From Goekera deserti (lineage in GTDB: Bacteria; Actinomycetota; Actinomycetes; Mycobacteriales; Geodermatophilaceae), in the NCBI RefSeq assembly GCF_010685995.1, contig NZ_JAAGWK010000037.1, positions 1 to 64,000 of the forward strand: a stretch of DNA of 64,000 bases, in the 5' to 3' direction. The translations under genes were made by a program, and so were the position numbers. The notes beneath the pieces were generated by a model. It searched no databases and was not told where the DNA came from. It was given only the letters and a program-made list of their open reading frames with translations. Below, in pieces: positions 8,482 to 16,757 of the stretch. Each line of letters opens with the position of its first letter. Position 1 is the first letter of the stretch.

Positions 8482-9633
8482 ATGACGACCCAGCCCGGCT
8501 TCCAGCCGTCGATCCTCCTCGTCGACGACGAGGAGGCGATCCTGGACGGGCTCCGCCGGCAGCTGCGCAAGCGCTTCGCCGTGCACACCGCCACCGGCGG
8601 CGCGGCCGCCCTGGAGCTGCTGGAGTCCCAGCCGGTGTCGGTGGTCGTGTCCGACATGCGCATGCCGCAGATGGACGGAGCCACGTTCCTGGCCCGGGTG
8701 CGGGAACGGCACCCGGACGTCGTCCGGATCCTGCTCACCGGCCAGGCGGACACCCAGTCGGCGATCGCCGCGGTGAACGACGGCCAGGTCTACCGGTTCC
8801 TCACCAAGCCCTGCTCCCCGATCGTGCTGGCCGACGAGATCGCCGGCGCGGTGGAGATGAACCGGCTGGTCACCGCGGAGAAGGAGCTGCTGGCGATCAC
8901 GCTGCGGCGTACCGTGGAGGCGCTGACCGCGACGCTGTCGCTGGCCCAGCCCGCCGCGTTCGCCCGCGCCGCGCGGGTCACCCGCACCGTCACCGAGACC
9001 GCGGCCGCGATGGGCCTGGCCGAACCGTGGGCGGTGGAGATCACCGCGATGCTGGCCCACCTGGGTGCGGTCACCCTGCCGCCGGAGCTGCTGCACAAGC
9101 TGAACTCCGGTGAGCGGCTCACCGACGCCGACCGCGCGATGGAGGCCCGGGTGGCCACCGTCAGCCGGGACCTCGTGGCGGCCATCCCCCGGCTGGAGGA
9201 GGTCGCGGCGTCGATCGGGCTGCAGCGCGTCCGGTTCGACGGTGCGGGCCGGGAGGCCGGCGAGCCGCGCGGTGAGGACCTCCCGCTGGGTGCCCGGATG
9301 CTGCGCGCCGCCGCCGACCTGGACGCCGAGACCACCCGCCGCGGCTCGGTCCGGGAGGCGGTCGACGTGATGCGGGCCGACCCGGGCGCCTACGACCCGG
9401 AGGTGCTCGACGCGCTGATCCGGTCGCTGGACCTGCACGCGATCGGTGCCGCACCCCGCAAGATCGACCTGCGCGACCTGGAGCCGGGCATGGTCGTGTT
9501 CGACGACATCGAGACCGTGGACGGCGTGCTGCTGGTGGGCCGCGGCACCGTGGTGTCCGAGCCGCTGATCGCCCGGCTGGAGAACCACCTGGACCAGGAC
9601 CGCGTGCACGCCCCGGTCATCGTCCGGGCGTGA
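8482..9633 (+). CDS. Response regulator with receiver and degenerate HD-type output domain
   Basis: 383 aa. The N-terminal receiver (8-125) has every phosphorylation residue: acidic pair Asp15/16, phospho-acceptor Asp58 (SDMRMPQMDG), Thr86 (LLTGQAD) and Lys109 (FLTKP). The output region (about 135-300) resembles HD/HD-GYP response regulators. The key metal motif reads AHLGAVTLP where HD-GYP proteins have HDIGK, so the Asp and Lys are lost and phosphodiesterase activity is unlikely. A C-terminal module (LRDLEPGMVVFDDIETVDG) is typical of RpfG-like regulators. The ATG at 8482 follows GGAGGAG. It overlaps the kinase start by 4 nt, so that kinase is its probable partner. Confidence 0.85.
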   Translation: MTTQPGFQPSILLVDDEEAILDGLRRQLRKRFAVHTATGGAAALELLESQPVSVVVSDMRMPQMDGATFLARVRERHPDVVRILLTGQADTQSAIAAVNDGQVYRFLTKPCSPIVLADEIAGAVEMNRLVTAEKELLAITLRRTVEALTATLSLAQPAAFARAARVTRTVTETAAAMGLAEPWAVEITAMLAHLGAVTLPPELLHKLNSGERLTDADRAMEARVATVSRDLVAAIPRLEEVAASIGLQRVRFDGAGREAGEPRGEDLPLGARMLRAAADLDAETTRRGSVREAVDVMRADPGAYDPEVLDALIRSLDLHAIGAAPRKIDLRDLEPGMVVFDDIETVDGVLLVGRGTVVSEPLIARLENHLDQDRVHAPVIVRA

Positions 9634-11198
9634 CCACGGTCGTCCCGACCCCGACCCCGTCCCCGGTCGCGGTGCTGCTGGACGGCGTCGGCGCCGGGTA
9701 CGCCGGGCTGGACGAGGACGGCACCGTGCGCGAGTGGAACGCAGCCGCCACCGCGCTGCTGGGCTGGCGTGCCGCGGACGTCGTCGGCCGCGACCTCGCC
9801 GAGCTGGTGGTGGCCCCGCAGTGCCGCGGCGAGCTGCGGGCCCGGCTGCGCGAGGTCCGCGCGGGCGCCGACCCCGCCCCGAGCGAGCTGCGGGCGCTGC
9901 ACGCCGACGGCGGCCAGCTGCCGGTGGAGGTGCTCCTCGGCCCGGCCGGCTGGCCCGGCGGCAGCGCCCGGTACGCCGTCCTGCGGGACGCCGGCGAGCG
10001 GCAGGTGCTGACCCGGCTGCAGGAGGAGAACCGGCTGCTGACCGCGGCCACCGGCGCCCTGGTCACCCAGCACGAGCCCGACGGCCGGCTGGTCTACGTG
10101 TCCCCGGCGTCGCTGCACGTGCTCGGCGTGGAGCCCGCGGAGCTGCTCGGCGTGGACGTGCACGGCCTGGTGCACCCCGACGACGTCCAGGAGCTGTACC
10201 GCCGCGAGCCCGACCCGGGCGTGCCGGTGGAGCTGGCGCTGCGGCTGCGGCACGCCGACGGGCACTGGGTGTGGGTGGAGGCGCTGCGCACCCTGGTCCG
10301 GGACGCCGCCGGCACCGTGGTCGAGGTCGACCTGAGCGCCCGCGACGTCACCGACCGCCGGGCGCGGGACGAGCAGAGCTCGCGGGAGTCGAAGCTGGAG
10401 TCCCTCGGCCGGCTCTCGGCGGGGCTGGCGCACGAGATCAACTCCCCCATCCAGTTCGTCGGCGACAACGCCCGCTTCCTGGCCGACTCCTACGGCGAGC
10501 TGCTGACCCTGATCGACACCTACCGGTCGCTGCTGACCTCCGGGCAGCCGATGGACTGGGACGAGCGGGTGGCGGCGGTGCGCCGGCTGGAGGCCGAGAT
10601 CGACGTCGACGACCTGGCCGCGGAGATCCCCGGCGCCGTCGAGCAGACCCTGGCCGGCATCGAGCGGGTGGCCACCGTGGTGCGGGCGATGAAGACCTTC
10701 AGCCACCCCGGCCACGCCGAGCAGGTGTACGCCGACCTCAACGAGGCGCTGACCGCGACGGTGACCGTGACCCGGCACCAGGTGCACAGCGTGGCGGACC
10801 TGCAGCTGGACCTCGGTGCGCTGCCGCCGGTGCGCTGCCACGTCGCCGAGCTGAACCAGGTCTTCCTCAACCTGGTGGTCAACGCCGCCGACGCGGTGGA
10901 GGACACCGGCGCGTACGGCTCGATCCGGGTGTCCACCGCCGTCGACGGCGACAGCGTGACCGTCTCGGTCACCGACACCGGCGGCGGCATCCCCGACGAC
11001 GTGCGCCGCCGGATGTTCGACCCCTTCTTCACCACCAAGGACGTCGGACGGGGCAGCGGCCAGGGCCTGCCGCTGGTGCGCTCGGTCGTGCAGGAGGGTC
11101 ACGGCGGCACCGTCACCGTGACCAGCGAGGTGGGCGTGGGCAGCACGTTCACGCTGCGGCTGCCGATCGACGGCCTGCCCGCCCGGGACAGCGCGTGA
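9630..11198 (+). CDS. Cytoplasmic PAS-PAS sensor histidine kinase
   Basis: 522 aa with no membrane helix. Two PAS domains occupy about residues 15-120 (DEDGTVREWNAAATALLGW) and 135-245 (DGRLVYVSPASLHVLGVEP). The phospho-acceptor is His268 in GLAHEINSPIQF, of the AHEINSP type with a long helical insert before the ATPase. The HATPase has an N-box (NQVFLNLVVNAADA), a G1 box (DTGGGIP) and a later box with FDPFFTTKDVGRGSGQGL. It is translationally coupled on both sides by GTGA overlaps, upstream to the REC-HD regulator and downstream to the GGDEF-EAL gene. The three-gene unit looks like a dedicated phosphorelay. Confidence 0.92.
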   Translation: MTTVVPTPTPSPVAVLLDGVGAGYAGLDEDGTVREWNAAATALLGWRAADVVGRDLAELVVAPQCRGELRARLREVRAGADPAPSELRALHADGGQLPVEVLLGPAGWPGGSARYAVLRDAGERQVLTRLQEENRLLTAATGALVTQHEPDGRLVYVSPASLHVLGVEPAELLGVDVHGLVHPDDVQELYRREPDPGVPVELALRLRHADGHWVWVEALRTLVRDAAGTVVEVDLSARDVTDRRARDEQSSRESKLESLGRLSAGLAHEINSPIQFVGDNARFLADSYGELLTLIDTYRSLLTSGQPMDWDERVAAVRRLEAEIDVDDLAAEIPGAVEQTLAGIERVATVVRAMKTFSHPGHAEQVYADLNEALTATVTVTRHQVHSVADLQLDLGALPPVRCHVAELNQVFLNLVVNAADAVEDTGAYGSIRVSTAVDGDSVTVSVTDTGGGIPDDVRRRMFDPFFTTKDVGRGSGQGLPLVRSVVQEGHGGTVTVTSEVGVGSTFTLRLPIDGLPARDSA

Positions 11199-12799
11199 CC
11201 GCCCCGGCGGGGCCCACGGCCGGCGCCCAGCGGGCGCAGGACGATCCCGACGAGCTGCGCGCGCAGCTGGCCGACCTGGCCGAGCGGGTGCGGGAGGCCG
11301 ACCGGCTGCGGGTCGCCGCCGAGGAGCGCGCCGCCGCGGCGACCTGGCGGGCCGACCACGACCCGCTCACCGGGCTGCCGAACCGGGCCGCCTTCCTGGA
11401 CCTGCTGACCCGCACCCTCGCCGCCCACCCCGCCGCCGCCCTCCCCGCTCCCTGTACGGAAAGCGCCGTCCTCCCCGCTCCCTGTACAGAAAGCGCAGCA
11501 CTTTCTGTACAGAAAGTGGAGGAGGGGGCGTCGCTGTCGGTGCTGCTGATCGAGCTGGACGACTTCGCCGAGGCCACCGAGCTGCTCGGGCACGCGGCCG
11601 GGGACCAGCTGCTGACCGCGGTGGCCGCGCGGCTGGGCCGGGTGCTGCCCGGCCGGCGCCCGCTGGCCCGGGTGAGCGGCGAGGGCTTCGCCCTGCTCGT
11701 CGACGACGGCGCCGACCCGGCCGCCCTCGGCGAGCGGGTGCTGAACCGCATGCAGGCGCCCTTCGGCCTCGCAGCCGGCCAGGTGTCGGTGCGGGCCAGC
11801 GCCGGCGTCGCCGAGCTCGGCCCGGACGCCGCGGACGCGCGCACGCTGCTGGCCCGGGCCGCCGTCGCGGCGCGCAGCGCCCAGCGCGCCGGCGGCGCGC
11901 GGCTGGTGCGCTCCACGTCCGCCCCGGACGCGCCGGCCGGCCGCGACCTGACCCTGCGCGAGCCGCTGCGGGTGGCGGTGGTGACCGGCGCGGTCGAGCT
12001 GGCCTACGAGCCGATCATCTCGCTGCGCGGCGACGAGGTGACCCTCTTCGAGGCGCGGGTGCGCTGGCAGCACGAGGGCGAGGACGTGCCCCCGGAGGTG
12101 TTCCTCCCGGTCGCCGCGCGCAGCGGGCTGCTGGAGACGCTCACCGACCAGGCGCTGGAGCAGGTGTGCACCCAGCTGGCCCGCTGGAACGCCGAGCTCG
12201 GCCACCGGCACGTGCAGGTCGGCACCGACGTGCCGGCCGAGGTGCTCACCGACCCCGAGTTCCCCGACCGGGTGGCCGCCTGCCTGGCCCGGCACGACGT
12301 CGACGCCCGCCAGCTGGTCCTGGAGATCACCGAGGAGTCGCTGCTGCGCGACGTCGCGGCCGCCTCGGCCGTGACCCGGCGGCTGCGCGAGCTGGGCACG
12401 GTGCTGGCCCTGGACGAGTTCGGCAGCGGCCACTCCTCGCTGCTGCACCTGCAGCAGATCACCCTGGACTCCCTGAAGGTGCACCGCCGCTTCGCCGACG
12501 ACCTGGACGGCGACCCGGCCGCGCAGCGCTTCCTCGCCGCCCTGCTCGCGCTGGGCCGCAGCCTGGGGCTCAAGGTGATCGCCGACGGCGTGCAGCGGCC
12601 CGCCCAGGCGGACACGCTGCGCCGGCTGGGCTGCCAGCACGCCCAGGGCCCGCTGTTCGCCACCCCCGGGCCGGCCGACGAGCTGGCCTGGCTGCTGCCC
12701 GCGGCGTCCGGTGCGGCTCAGGCCGGCGGCACGTCCAGGTCGGTCGGGTCGGCCAGGCCGGTGCAGTCGACCTCCACCACCGGGTGGGCGGCCAGGTAG
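11195..12799 (+). CDS. Degenerate GGDEF-EAL protein with repeat-derived insertion
   Basis: 534 aa. After a coiled-coil start (about 10-50), a GGDEF-type domain (50-250) carries SGEGF in place of GGDEF. The EAL-type domain (265-510) reads FEARVRW for ExLxR, LDEFGSG for DDFGTG and IADGVQ for IAEGVE. Most metal ligands are therefore changed, and I infer neither synthesis nor hydrolysis of c-di-GMP; a binding or effector role is more likely. Between strands of the GGDEF domain (about residues 80-108) there is a low-complexity insert, with CTES twice then LSVQK, encoded by tandem copies of a palindromic repeat (11441-11518). The last 27 codons run antisense over the MobA-like gene. Confidence 0.85.
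   Translation: MTAPAGPTAGAQRAQDDPDELRAQLADLAERVREADRLRVAAEERAAAATWRADHDPLTGLPNRAAFLDLLTRTLAAHPAAALPAPCTESAVLPAPCTESAALSVQKVEEGASLSVLLIELDDFAEATELLGHAAGDQLLTAVAARLGRVLPGRRPLARVSGEGFALLVDDGADPAALGERVLNRMQAPFGLAAGQVSVRASAGVAELGPDAADARTLLARAAVAARSAQRAGGARLVRSTSAPDAPAGRDLTLREPLRVAVVTGAVELAYEPIISLRGDEVTLFEARVRWQHEGEDVPPEVFLPVAARSGLLETLTDQALEQVCTQLARWNAELGHRHVQVGTDVPAEVLTDPEFPDRVAACLARHDVDARQLVLEITEESLLRDVAAASAVTRRLRELGTVLALDEFGSGHSSLLHLQQITLDSLKVHRRFADDLDGDPAAQRFLAALLALGRSLGLKVIADGVQRPAQADTLRRLGCQHAQGPLFATPGPADELAWLLPAASGAAQAGGTSRSVGSARPVQSTSTTGWAAR
11441..11500. repeat. Two 30-bp tandem copies of the CTGTAC palindromic repeat
   Basis: Bases 11441-11470 and 11471-11500 are near-identical 30-bp units starting CTCCCCGCTCCCTGTAC; the first carries CTGTACGG where the second has CTGTACAG. 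They add 10 codons each in frame, encoding LPAPCTESAV and LPAPCTESAA inside the GGDEF domain. A third related unit lies at 16684-16708 outside this gene. Confidence 0.95.
11499..11518. repeat. 20-bp perfect palindrome inside the GGDEF-EAL gene
   Basis: CACTTTCTGTACAGAAAGTG equals its own reverse complement. It follows directly on the two 30-bp tandem units and shares their CTGTACAGAAAG core, so the three form one compound repeat block. It encodes LSVQK in the forward frame. Confidence 0.95.
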
Positions 12800-13293
12800 G
12801 CCCGCGCGCCCTCGTCGCCGGTCGCCGACTCCGCCACCCCGGCCCAGTGGTCCCGGCCGATCAGCACCGGGTGCCCGCGCTCGCCGTCGTAGGTGGCCAC
12901 CGCGAGCGCGTCCGGCGCGGCGTGCTCGGCCATCCGGCGCAGCGCCGCCGGCGTCATGCCGGGCATGTCCACCAGCATCACCAGGGCGGCGTCCACCCGG
13001 GACGGCCAGCCGCGCACGCCCTCCAGCCCGGTGCGCAGGCTGGAGGCCATCCCGGTCGCCCAGTCGCTGTTGACCAGCACCGCGGCACCCACCAGGTCGG
13101 CCTTGCGCCAGACCTCGACGGCCTGCGCGCCGAGCACCACCAGCACCGGGTCGCAGGCCTCGCTCGCGGTGACCACCGCCCGCTCGACCAGCATGCTGCC
13201 CTCGTAGGAGACCAGCGCCTTGGGCATCCCGTAGCGCGACCCTCCCCCGGCAGCGAGGACGACGGCGGCGACGACGGGCTCCACTTCGGTCAC
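12718..13293 (-). CDS. MobA/MocA-like nucleotidyltransferase
   Basis: 191 aa, NTP-transferase fold. The nucleotide-binding N-terminus LAAGGGSRYGMPKAL matches the family pattern LAAGxSxRxGxxK. VMLVDMPGMTP supplies the metal-binding Asp, and GHPVLIGRDHW lies near the end. The family includes MobA (adds GMP to Mo-cofactor) and MocA (adds CMP); sequence alone does not decide which. A role in cofactor maturation is supported by modABC next door. GTG start at 13293; the frame further upstream lacks family features. Its 3' end overlaps the GGDEF-EAL 3' end by 82 bp, convergently. Confidence 0.88.
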   Translation of the reverse strand: MTEVEPVVAAVVLAAGGGSRYGMPKALVSYEGSMLVERAVVTASEACDPVLVVLGAQAVEVWRKADLVGAAVLVNSDWATGMASSLRTGLEGVRGWPSRVDAALVMLVDMPGMTPAALRRMAEHAAPDALAVATYDGERGHPVLIGRDHWAGVAESATGDEGARAYLAAHPVVEVDCTGLADPTDLDVPPA

Positions 13294-13413
13294 GGGCGCC
13301 ACCCTGCCATCCCGGTGCAGCCTCCTCCCAGCCCCTCCACGGGCAGATGTGCCCACTCCTGGGGGCACCACTTCGTGCCCTGCCCCGGTCACGGCCCCCG
13401 CACCTCGTGCCGG

Positions 13414-14493
13414 TCAGCGGGGGTAGACGGCGACCTCGCTGGCCTTGACCGAGGCCCACACGGTCGCCCCGGGCGCGAGCCCCAGCTCGGCGAACGCGGT
13501 GACGGTGACGTCGGCGGTGAGCGGCACCTCGCCGTCCAGGTCGCAGCGCACCGTGGAACCGTGCGGCGTGGCGGTCACCAGCCGGGTGGGCCACACGTTG
13601 CGCGGGCTGCCCCAGCTCCGCCCCGACGCCGGGTCCGCACCCCCGGGACGGGACAGGTAGAGCGCCACCGACTCCGGGCGCACCGCGACGAACACCGGCC
13701 CGGTCGCCTCCTCCCCCACCGCGACCGTGCCGCCGCCGTCCAGGTCCACGACGTCGCCGCGCCCGGTGCCGGCCAGCAGCGTCATGCCGACCAGCCGGGC
13801 GACGTAGTCGGTGCGCGGCCGGCGCGCGACGTCGGCAGGCCGGCCCTCCTGCACCACCCGCCCGTCCTCGACGACGACGACCCGGTCGGCCAGCGCGAGG
13901 GCGTCCACCGGGTCGTGCGTGACCAGCACCGTGGCGCCGGCGAACTCGGCCAGGTGCCGGCGCAGCTCGGCGCGCACAGTGAGCCGGGTGCGCGCGTCCA
14001 GCGCCGACAGCGGCTCGTCCAGCAGCAGCAGCCGGGGCTCCCCCACCAGCGCGCGGGCCAGTGCCGCCCGCTGCGCCTGCCCGCCGGAGAGCTCCCCCGG
14101 CCGCCGGCCGCCCATCCCGTCCAGCCCCACCCGGGTCAGCCACCCGTCCGCCGCCGCGCGGGCCGGCCCGCGCGCGACGCCCCGGGTGCGCAGGCCGAAG
14201 GCGACGTTCTCGGTCACGCTCAGGTGCGGGAACAGCAGGTGGTCCTGGAACACCATGCCCAGCGCGCGCCGGTGCGCGGGCACGTGCACCCGCTCGTCGT
14301 CCCAAACCGTGTCGCCGTCGACGACGACCCGGCCGTCGTCCGGCACGAGCAGCCCGGCCAGCACCCGCAGGACGCTGGACTTGCCCGCCCCGTTGGGCCC
14401 GAGCACCGCCAGCACCTCGCCGTCGGCGACCGCCAGCCGCACGTCGACCAGCAGCCCGCCCCGCTGCACGACCACGTGCGCCGCCAGGCTCAC
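13414..14493 (-). CDS. modC: Molybdate ABC transporter ATP-binding protein ModC
   Basis: 359 aa. The ATPase domain (1-230) has Walker A GPNGAGKS, signature LSGGQAQR, Walker B LLLLDEPLSALD and the H-loop VTHD. The C-terminal region (about 290-359) contains a TOBE/Mop module (FAELGLAPGATVWASVKASEVAVYPR), typical of ModC. It couples ATP hydrolysis to molybdate import with ModB and ModA. The GTG at 14493 overlaps the modB stop by 4 nt, so the order modA-modB-modC is one coupled operon. The open frame upstream (to 14925) belongs to the opposite phase of modB and is not used. Confidence 0.95.
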   Translation of the reverse strand: MSLAAHVVVQRGGLLVDVRLAVADGEVLAVLGPNGAGKSSVLRVLAGLLVPDDGRVVVDGDTVWDDERVHVPAHRRALGMVFQDHLLFPHLSVTENVAFGLRTRGVARGPARAAADGWLTRVGLDGMGGRRPGELSGGQAQRAALARALVGEPRLLLLDEPLSALDARTRLTVRAELRRHLAEFAGATVLVTHDPVDALALADRVVVVEDGRVVQEGRPADVARRPRTDYVARLVGMTLLAGTGRGDVVDLDGGGTVAVGEEATGPVFVAVRPESVALYLSRPGGADPASGRSWGSPRNVWPTRLVTATPHGSTVRCDLDGEVPLTADVTVTAFAELGLAPGATVWASVKASEVAVYPR

Positions 14494-15326
14494 GGGCCGG
14501 CGCCGGCGCGGCCGAGCCAGCGGTCGCGGAGCAGCAGCAGGGTGGCCAGCGACACCGCCAGCAGCACCAGCGACAGCACGATCGCCGCCTGGGGGTCGGA
14601 CTGCAGGGCGAGGTAGACCGCCAGCGGCATGGTCTGCGTGGTGCCCGGGAAGTTGCCGGCGAAGGTGATCGTGGCGCCGAACTCGCCCAGCGCCCGCGCC
14701 CAGCAGAGCACCGCGCCGGCGGCCACCCCGGGGGCGATCAGCGGCAGGGTGACCCGCCGGAACGTCGTCCAGCGGTCGGCGCCGAGGGTGGCGGCGGCGT
14801 CCTCGAAGCGGGCGTCCGCGGCGCGCAGCGCGCCCTCCACGCTGATCACCAGGAACGGCATCGCCACGAACGTCTCGGCGATCACCACGGCCGTGGTGCT
14901 GAACGGGATGGTCCAGCCGAACCACTGGTCCAGGTACTGCCCCACGAGCCCGCGCCGGCCCAGCACCAGGAACAGCGCGACGCCGCCCACCACCGGGGGC
15001 AGCACCAGCGGCACGGTCACCAGCGCCCGCAGCACCGCCCGGCCCCGCGCCCGGGACCGGGCCAGCACCCAGGCCAGCGGGACGCCGAGCACCAGGGAGA
15101 GCAGCGTGGCCAGGGTCGCGGTCTCCAGGGACAGCCGCAGTGCCTCACCGACCCGCGGGTCGGTCAGCTGGGCACCCAGGTCGCTCCACGGCGCCCGCAC
15201 GACCAGCCCGACCAGCGGCAGCACCAGGAACACCACGGCGACCGCGGCCGGCACCAGCAGCGGTGCGGGGACGCCGCCGTCGCGGCGGCCCTGCCGCCGG
15301 ACCCGGCGCCGGGAGGCGGTGGTCAC
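14490..15326 (-). CDS. modB: Molybdate ABC transporter permease ModB
   Basis: 278 aa inner-membrane permease with about six hydrophobic helices. The ABC-permease coupling (EAA) region includes LGADRWTTFRRVTLPLIAPG, and the ModB-type motif ALGEFGATITFAGNFPG follows. It forms the membrane channel with ModC. GTG start at 15326 overlaps the modA stop (4 nt), and its own stop overlaps modC. The N-terminus is Arg-rich (RRRVRRQGRRD), consistent with a cytoplasmic start by the positive-inside rule. Confidence 0.95.
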   Translation of the reverse strand: MTTASRRRVRRQGRRDGGVPAPLLVPAAVAVVFLVLPLVGLVVRAPWSDLGAQLTDPRVGEALRLSLETATLATLLSLVLGVPLAWVLARSRARGRAVLRALVTVPLVLPPVVGGVALFLVLGRRGLVGQYLDQWFGWTIPFSTTAVVIAETFVAMPFLVISVEGALRAADARFEDAAATLGADRWTTFRRVTLPLIAPGVAAGAVLCWARALGEFGATITFAGNFPGTTQTMPLAVYLALQSDPQAAIVLSLVLLAVSLATLLLLRDRWLGRAGAGP

Positions 15327-16135
15327 GGACTGCGGAAGCCGGCCGCCTCGAGCGCCTGCTGCCCGGTGTCGGACCGCACGAGGTCGACGAACGCCTGCGC
15401 GGCGTCCGCGTTGGGGGCCGCGGCCAGGACGGCGATGGGGTAGGAGTTGACCTCCTGCTCGGCCTCCGGGAACTCGATGCCCTCCACCGCGTCGCCGGCC
15501 GCCTGCACGTCGGTGGCGTAGACCAGCGCGGCGTCGACCTCACCCAGCTGCACCTTGGTGAGCGCGGCCTTCACGTCCTCCTCCTCGGTGTCCGGCACCG
15601 GCGTGATGCCGGCGTCGGCGAACACCGCCTGTGCCGCCGCACCGCACGGCACGGCGGCCGCACAGACCGCCAGGGTCAGGTCCGGGTCCGCGAAGTCGGC
15701 CAGCCCGATCACGTCGCCCGGGTTGCCCGGCGGCACGGCGATCTCCAGGACGTTCTCGGTGAAGACGGTCGGCGTGCCCTCGGCCAGCGCCGCGTCGGTG
15801 ACCACGGTCATCTGCTGCTCGTTCGCCGAGGCGAACACGTCGGCCGGCGCGCCCTCGGTGAGCTGGGTGGCCAGCGCCGAGCTCCCGGCGAAGTTGAACT
15901 GCACCGTCAGGTCCGGGTTCTCGGCCTCCAGCTGGTCACCGAGCTCGCCGAAGACCTCGGTGAGCGAGGCCGCCGCGAACACGGTCAGCGTCCCGCTCAG
16001 GTCGCCGCCGGCGGAGGCGGAGCTCGACCCGGCGGAGGACGACCCGGCGGACGTCGACCCCGTGGACGAGCCGCCGCACGAGGTCAGCGCGAGCACGGCG
16101 GCGGTCGTCAGCGCGAGGCGGGTGCGGAGCAGCAT
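15323..16135 (-). CDS. modA: Molybdate-binding lipoprotein ModA
   Basis: 270 aa solute-binding protein. Signal peptide with lipobox LTSC (Cys20), then a Ser/Gly-rich linker (about 21-45) that spaces the domain from the membrane. The mature part begins GTLTVFAAASLTEVF, the usual ModA oxyanion-site start, and includes FNFAGSSALATQLTEGAPADVFASA. It captures molybdate (or tungstate) outside the membrane. ATG start at 16135. It is first gene of modABC, downstream of the HTH-Mop regulator at 16219. Confidence 0.96.
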   Translation of the reverse strand: MLLRTRLALTTAAVLALTSCGGSSTGSTSAGSSSAGSSSASAGGDLSGTLTVFAAASLTEVFGELGDQLEAENPDLTVQFNFAGSSALATQLTEGAPADVFASANEQQMTVVTDAALAEGTPTVFTENVLEIAVPPGNPGDVIGLADFADPDLTLAVCAAAVPCGAAAQAVFADAGITPVPDTEEEDVKAALTKVQLGEVDAALVYATDVQAAGDAVEGIEFPEAEQEVNSYPIAVLAAAPNADAAQAFVDLVRSDTGQQALEAAGFRSP

Positions 16136-16218
16136 GGGGGTCCGTTCGTCAGCGAGGCGGTCGACCGATCACCGCGGATGCGGTTGTACCAGATCCAAGC
16201 TTCCGCAGCTGCGAGCGA

Positions 16219-16614
16219 TCAGGGGACGTCGATGCTCACCTGGGTGGCCTTGACCGTGGCCACCGCCCGGACGCCGACCTCCAGCCCCAGCTCGTCGGCG
16301 GCCTCGCGGCTCATCAGCGACACGATCCGGAACGGCCCGGCCTGCACCTCGACCTGGGCCATCACCGTGTCCCGCACGACGCCGGTGACGATGCCGGTGA
16401 GCCGGTTGCGTGCCGACGACGAGCGGGTGGCGCCGGGCTGCGGCGCCTCGTGCAGCTCGGTGGCGACCCGGGCGAGGTCGGCGCCGGGCACCTGCGCCGG
16501 GCCGGTGCCCTCCCGGCTGGCCGGCAGCCGGGCGCTGTCGATCCAGCGGCGCACGGTGTCGTCACTGACGCCCAGCAGGGCGGCCGCCTCGGAGATGCGG
16601 TAGGAAGCGGGCAC
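16219..16614 (-). CDS. HTH-Mop (TOBE) molybdate-binding regulator
   Basis: 131 aa. The N-terminal excisionase/MerR-like helix-turn-helix (YRISEAAALLGVSDDTVRRWIDSARLP) is followed by a linker and a C-terminal Mop/TOBE molybdate-binding domain (about 65-131; NRLTGIVTGVV, VKATQVSIDV). This architecture is common in actinobacteria beside modABC and probably senses oxyanion to control the transporter; ModE is a functional analogue with a different HTH. GTG at 16614 is the best start for the domain; the frame upstream is not protein-like. It lies 83 bp upstream of modA on the same strand, so it could share its transcript. Confidence 0.88.
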   Translation of the reverse strand: MPASYRISEAAALLGVSDDTVRRWIDSARLPASREGTGPAQVPGADLARVATELHEAPQPGATRSSSARNRLTGIVTGVVRDTVMAQVEVQAGPFRIVSLMSREAADELGLEVGVRAVATVKATQVSIDVP

Positions 16615-16683
16615 GCTGCGCAGGCTAGTTCCGCGGATGCGGGAGGACAACCGGCGGGACGGTCGGATCCGCGGGCCCGCGAC

Positions 16684-16708
16684 CTCCCCGCTCTCTGTAC
16701 AGAAAGCT
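16684..16708. repeat. Intergenic copy of the CTGTACAG palindromic repeat
   Basis: The stretch CTCCCCGCTCTCTGTACAG continuing with AAAGCT matches the 30-bp units at 11441 and 11471 with a single change over the first 24 bases. The core at 16691-16706 is a 16-bp palindrome broken at one position. It sits in the 143-bp gap between the hybrid kinase (stop at 16758) and the HTH-Mop gene (start 16614). Confidence 0.9.
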
Positions 16709-16757
16709 CGGATGTGGCTGCGTCCGGCACGGCGGACGAAGAGGGAGCCGGCGGGGG

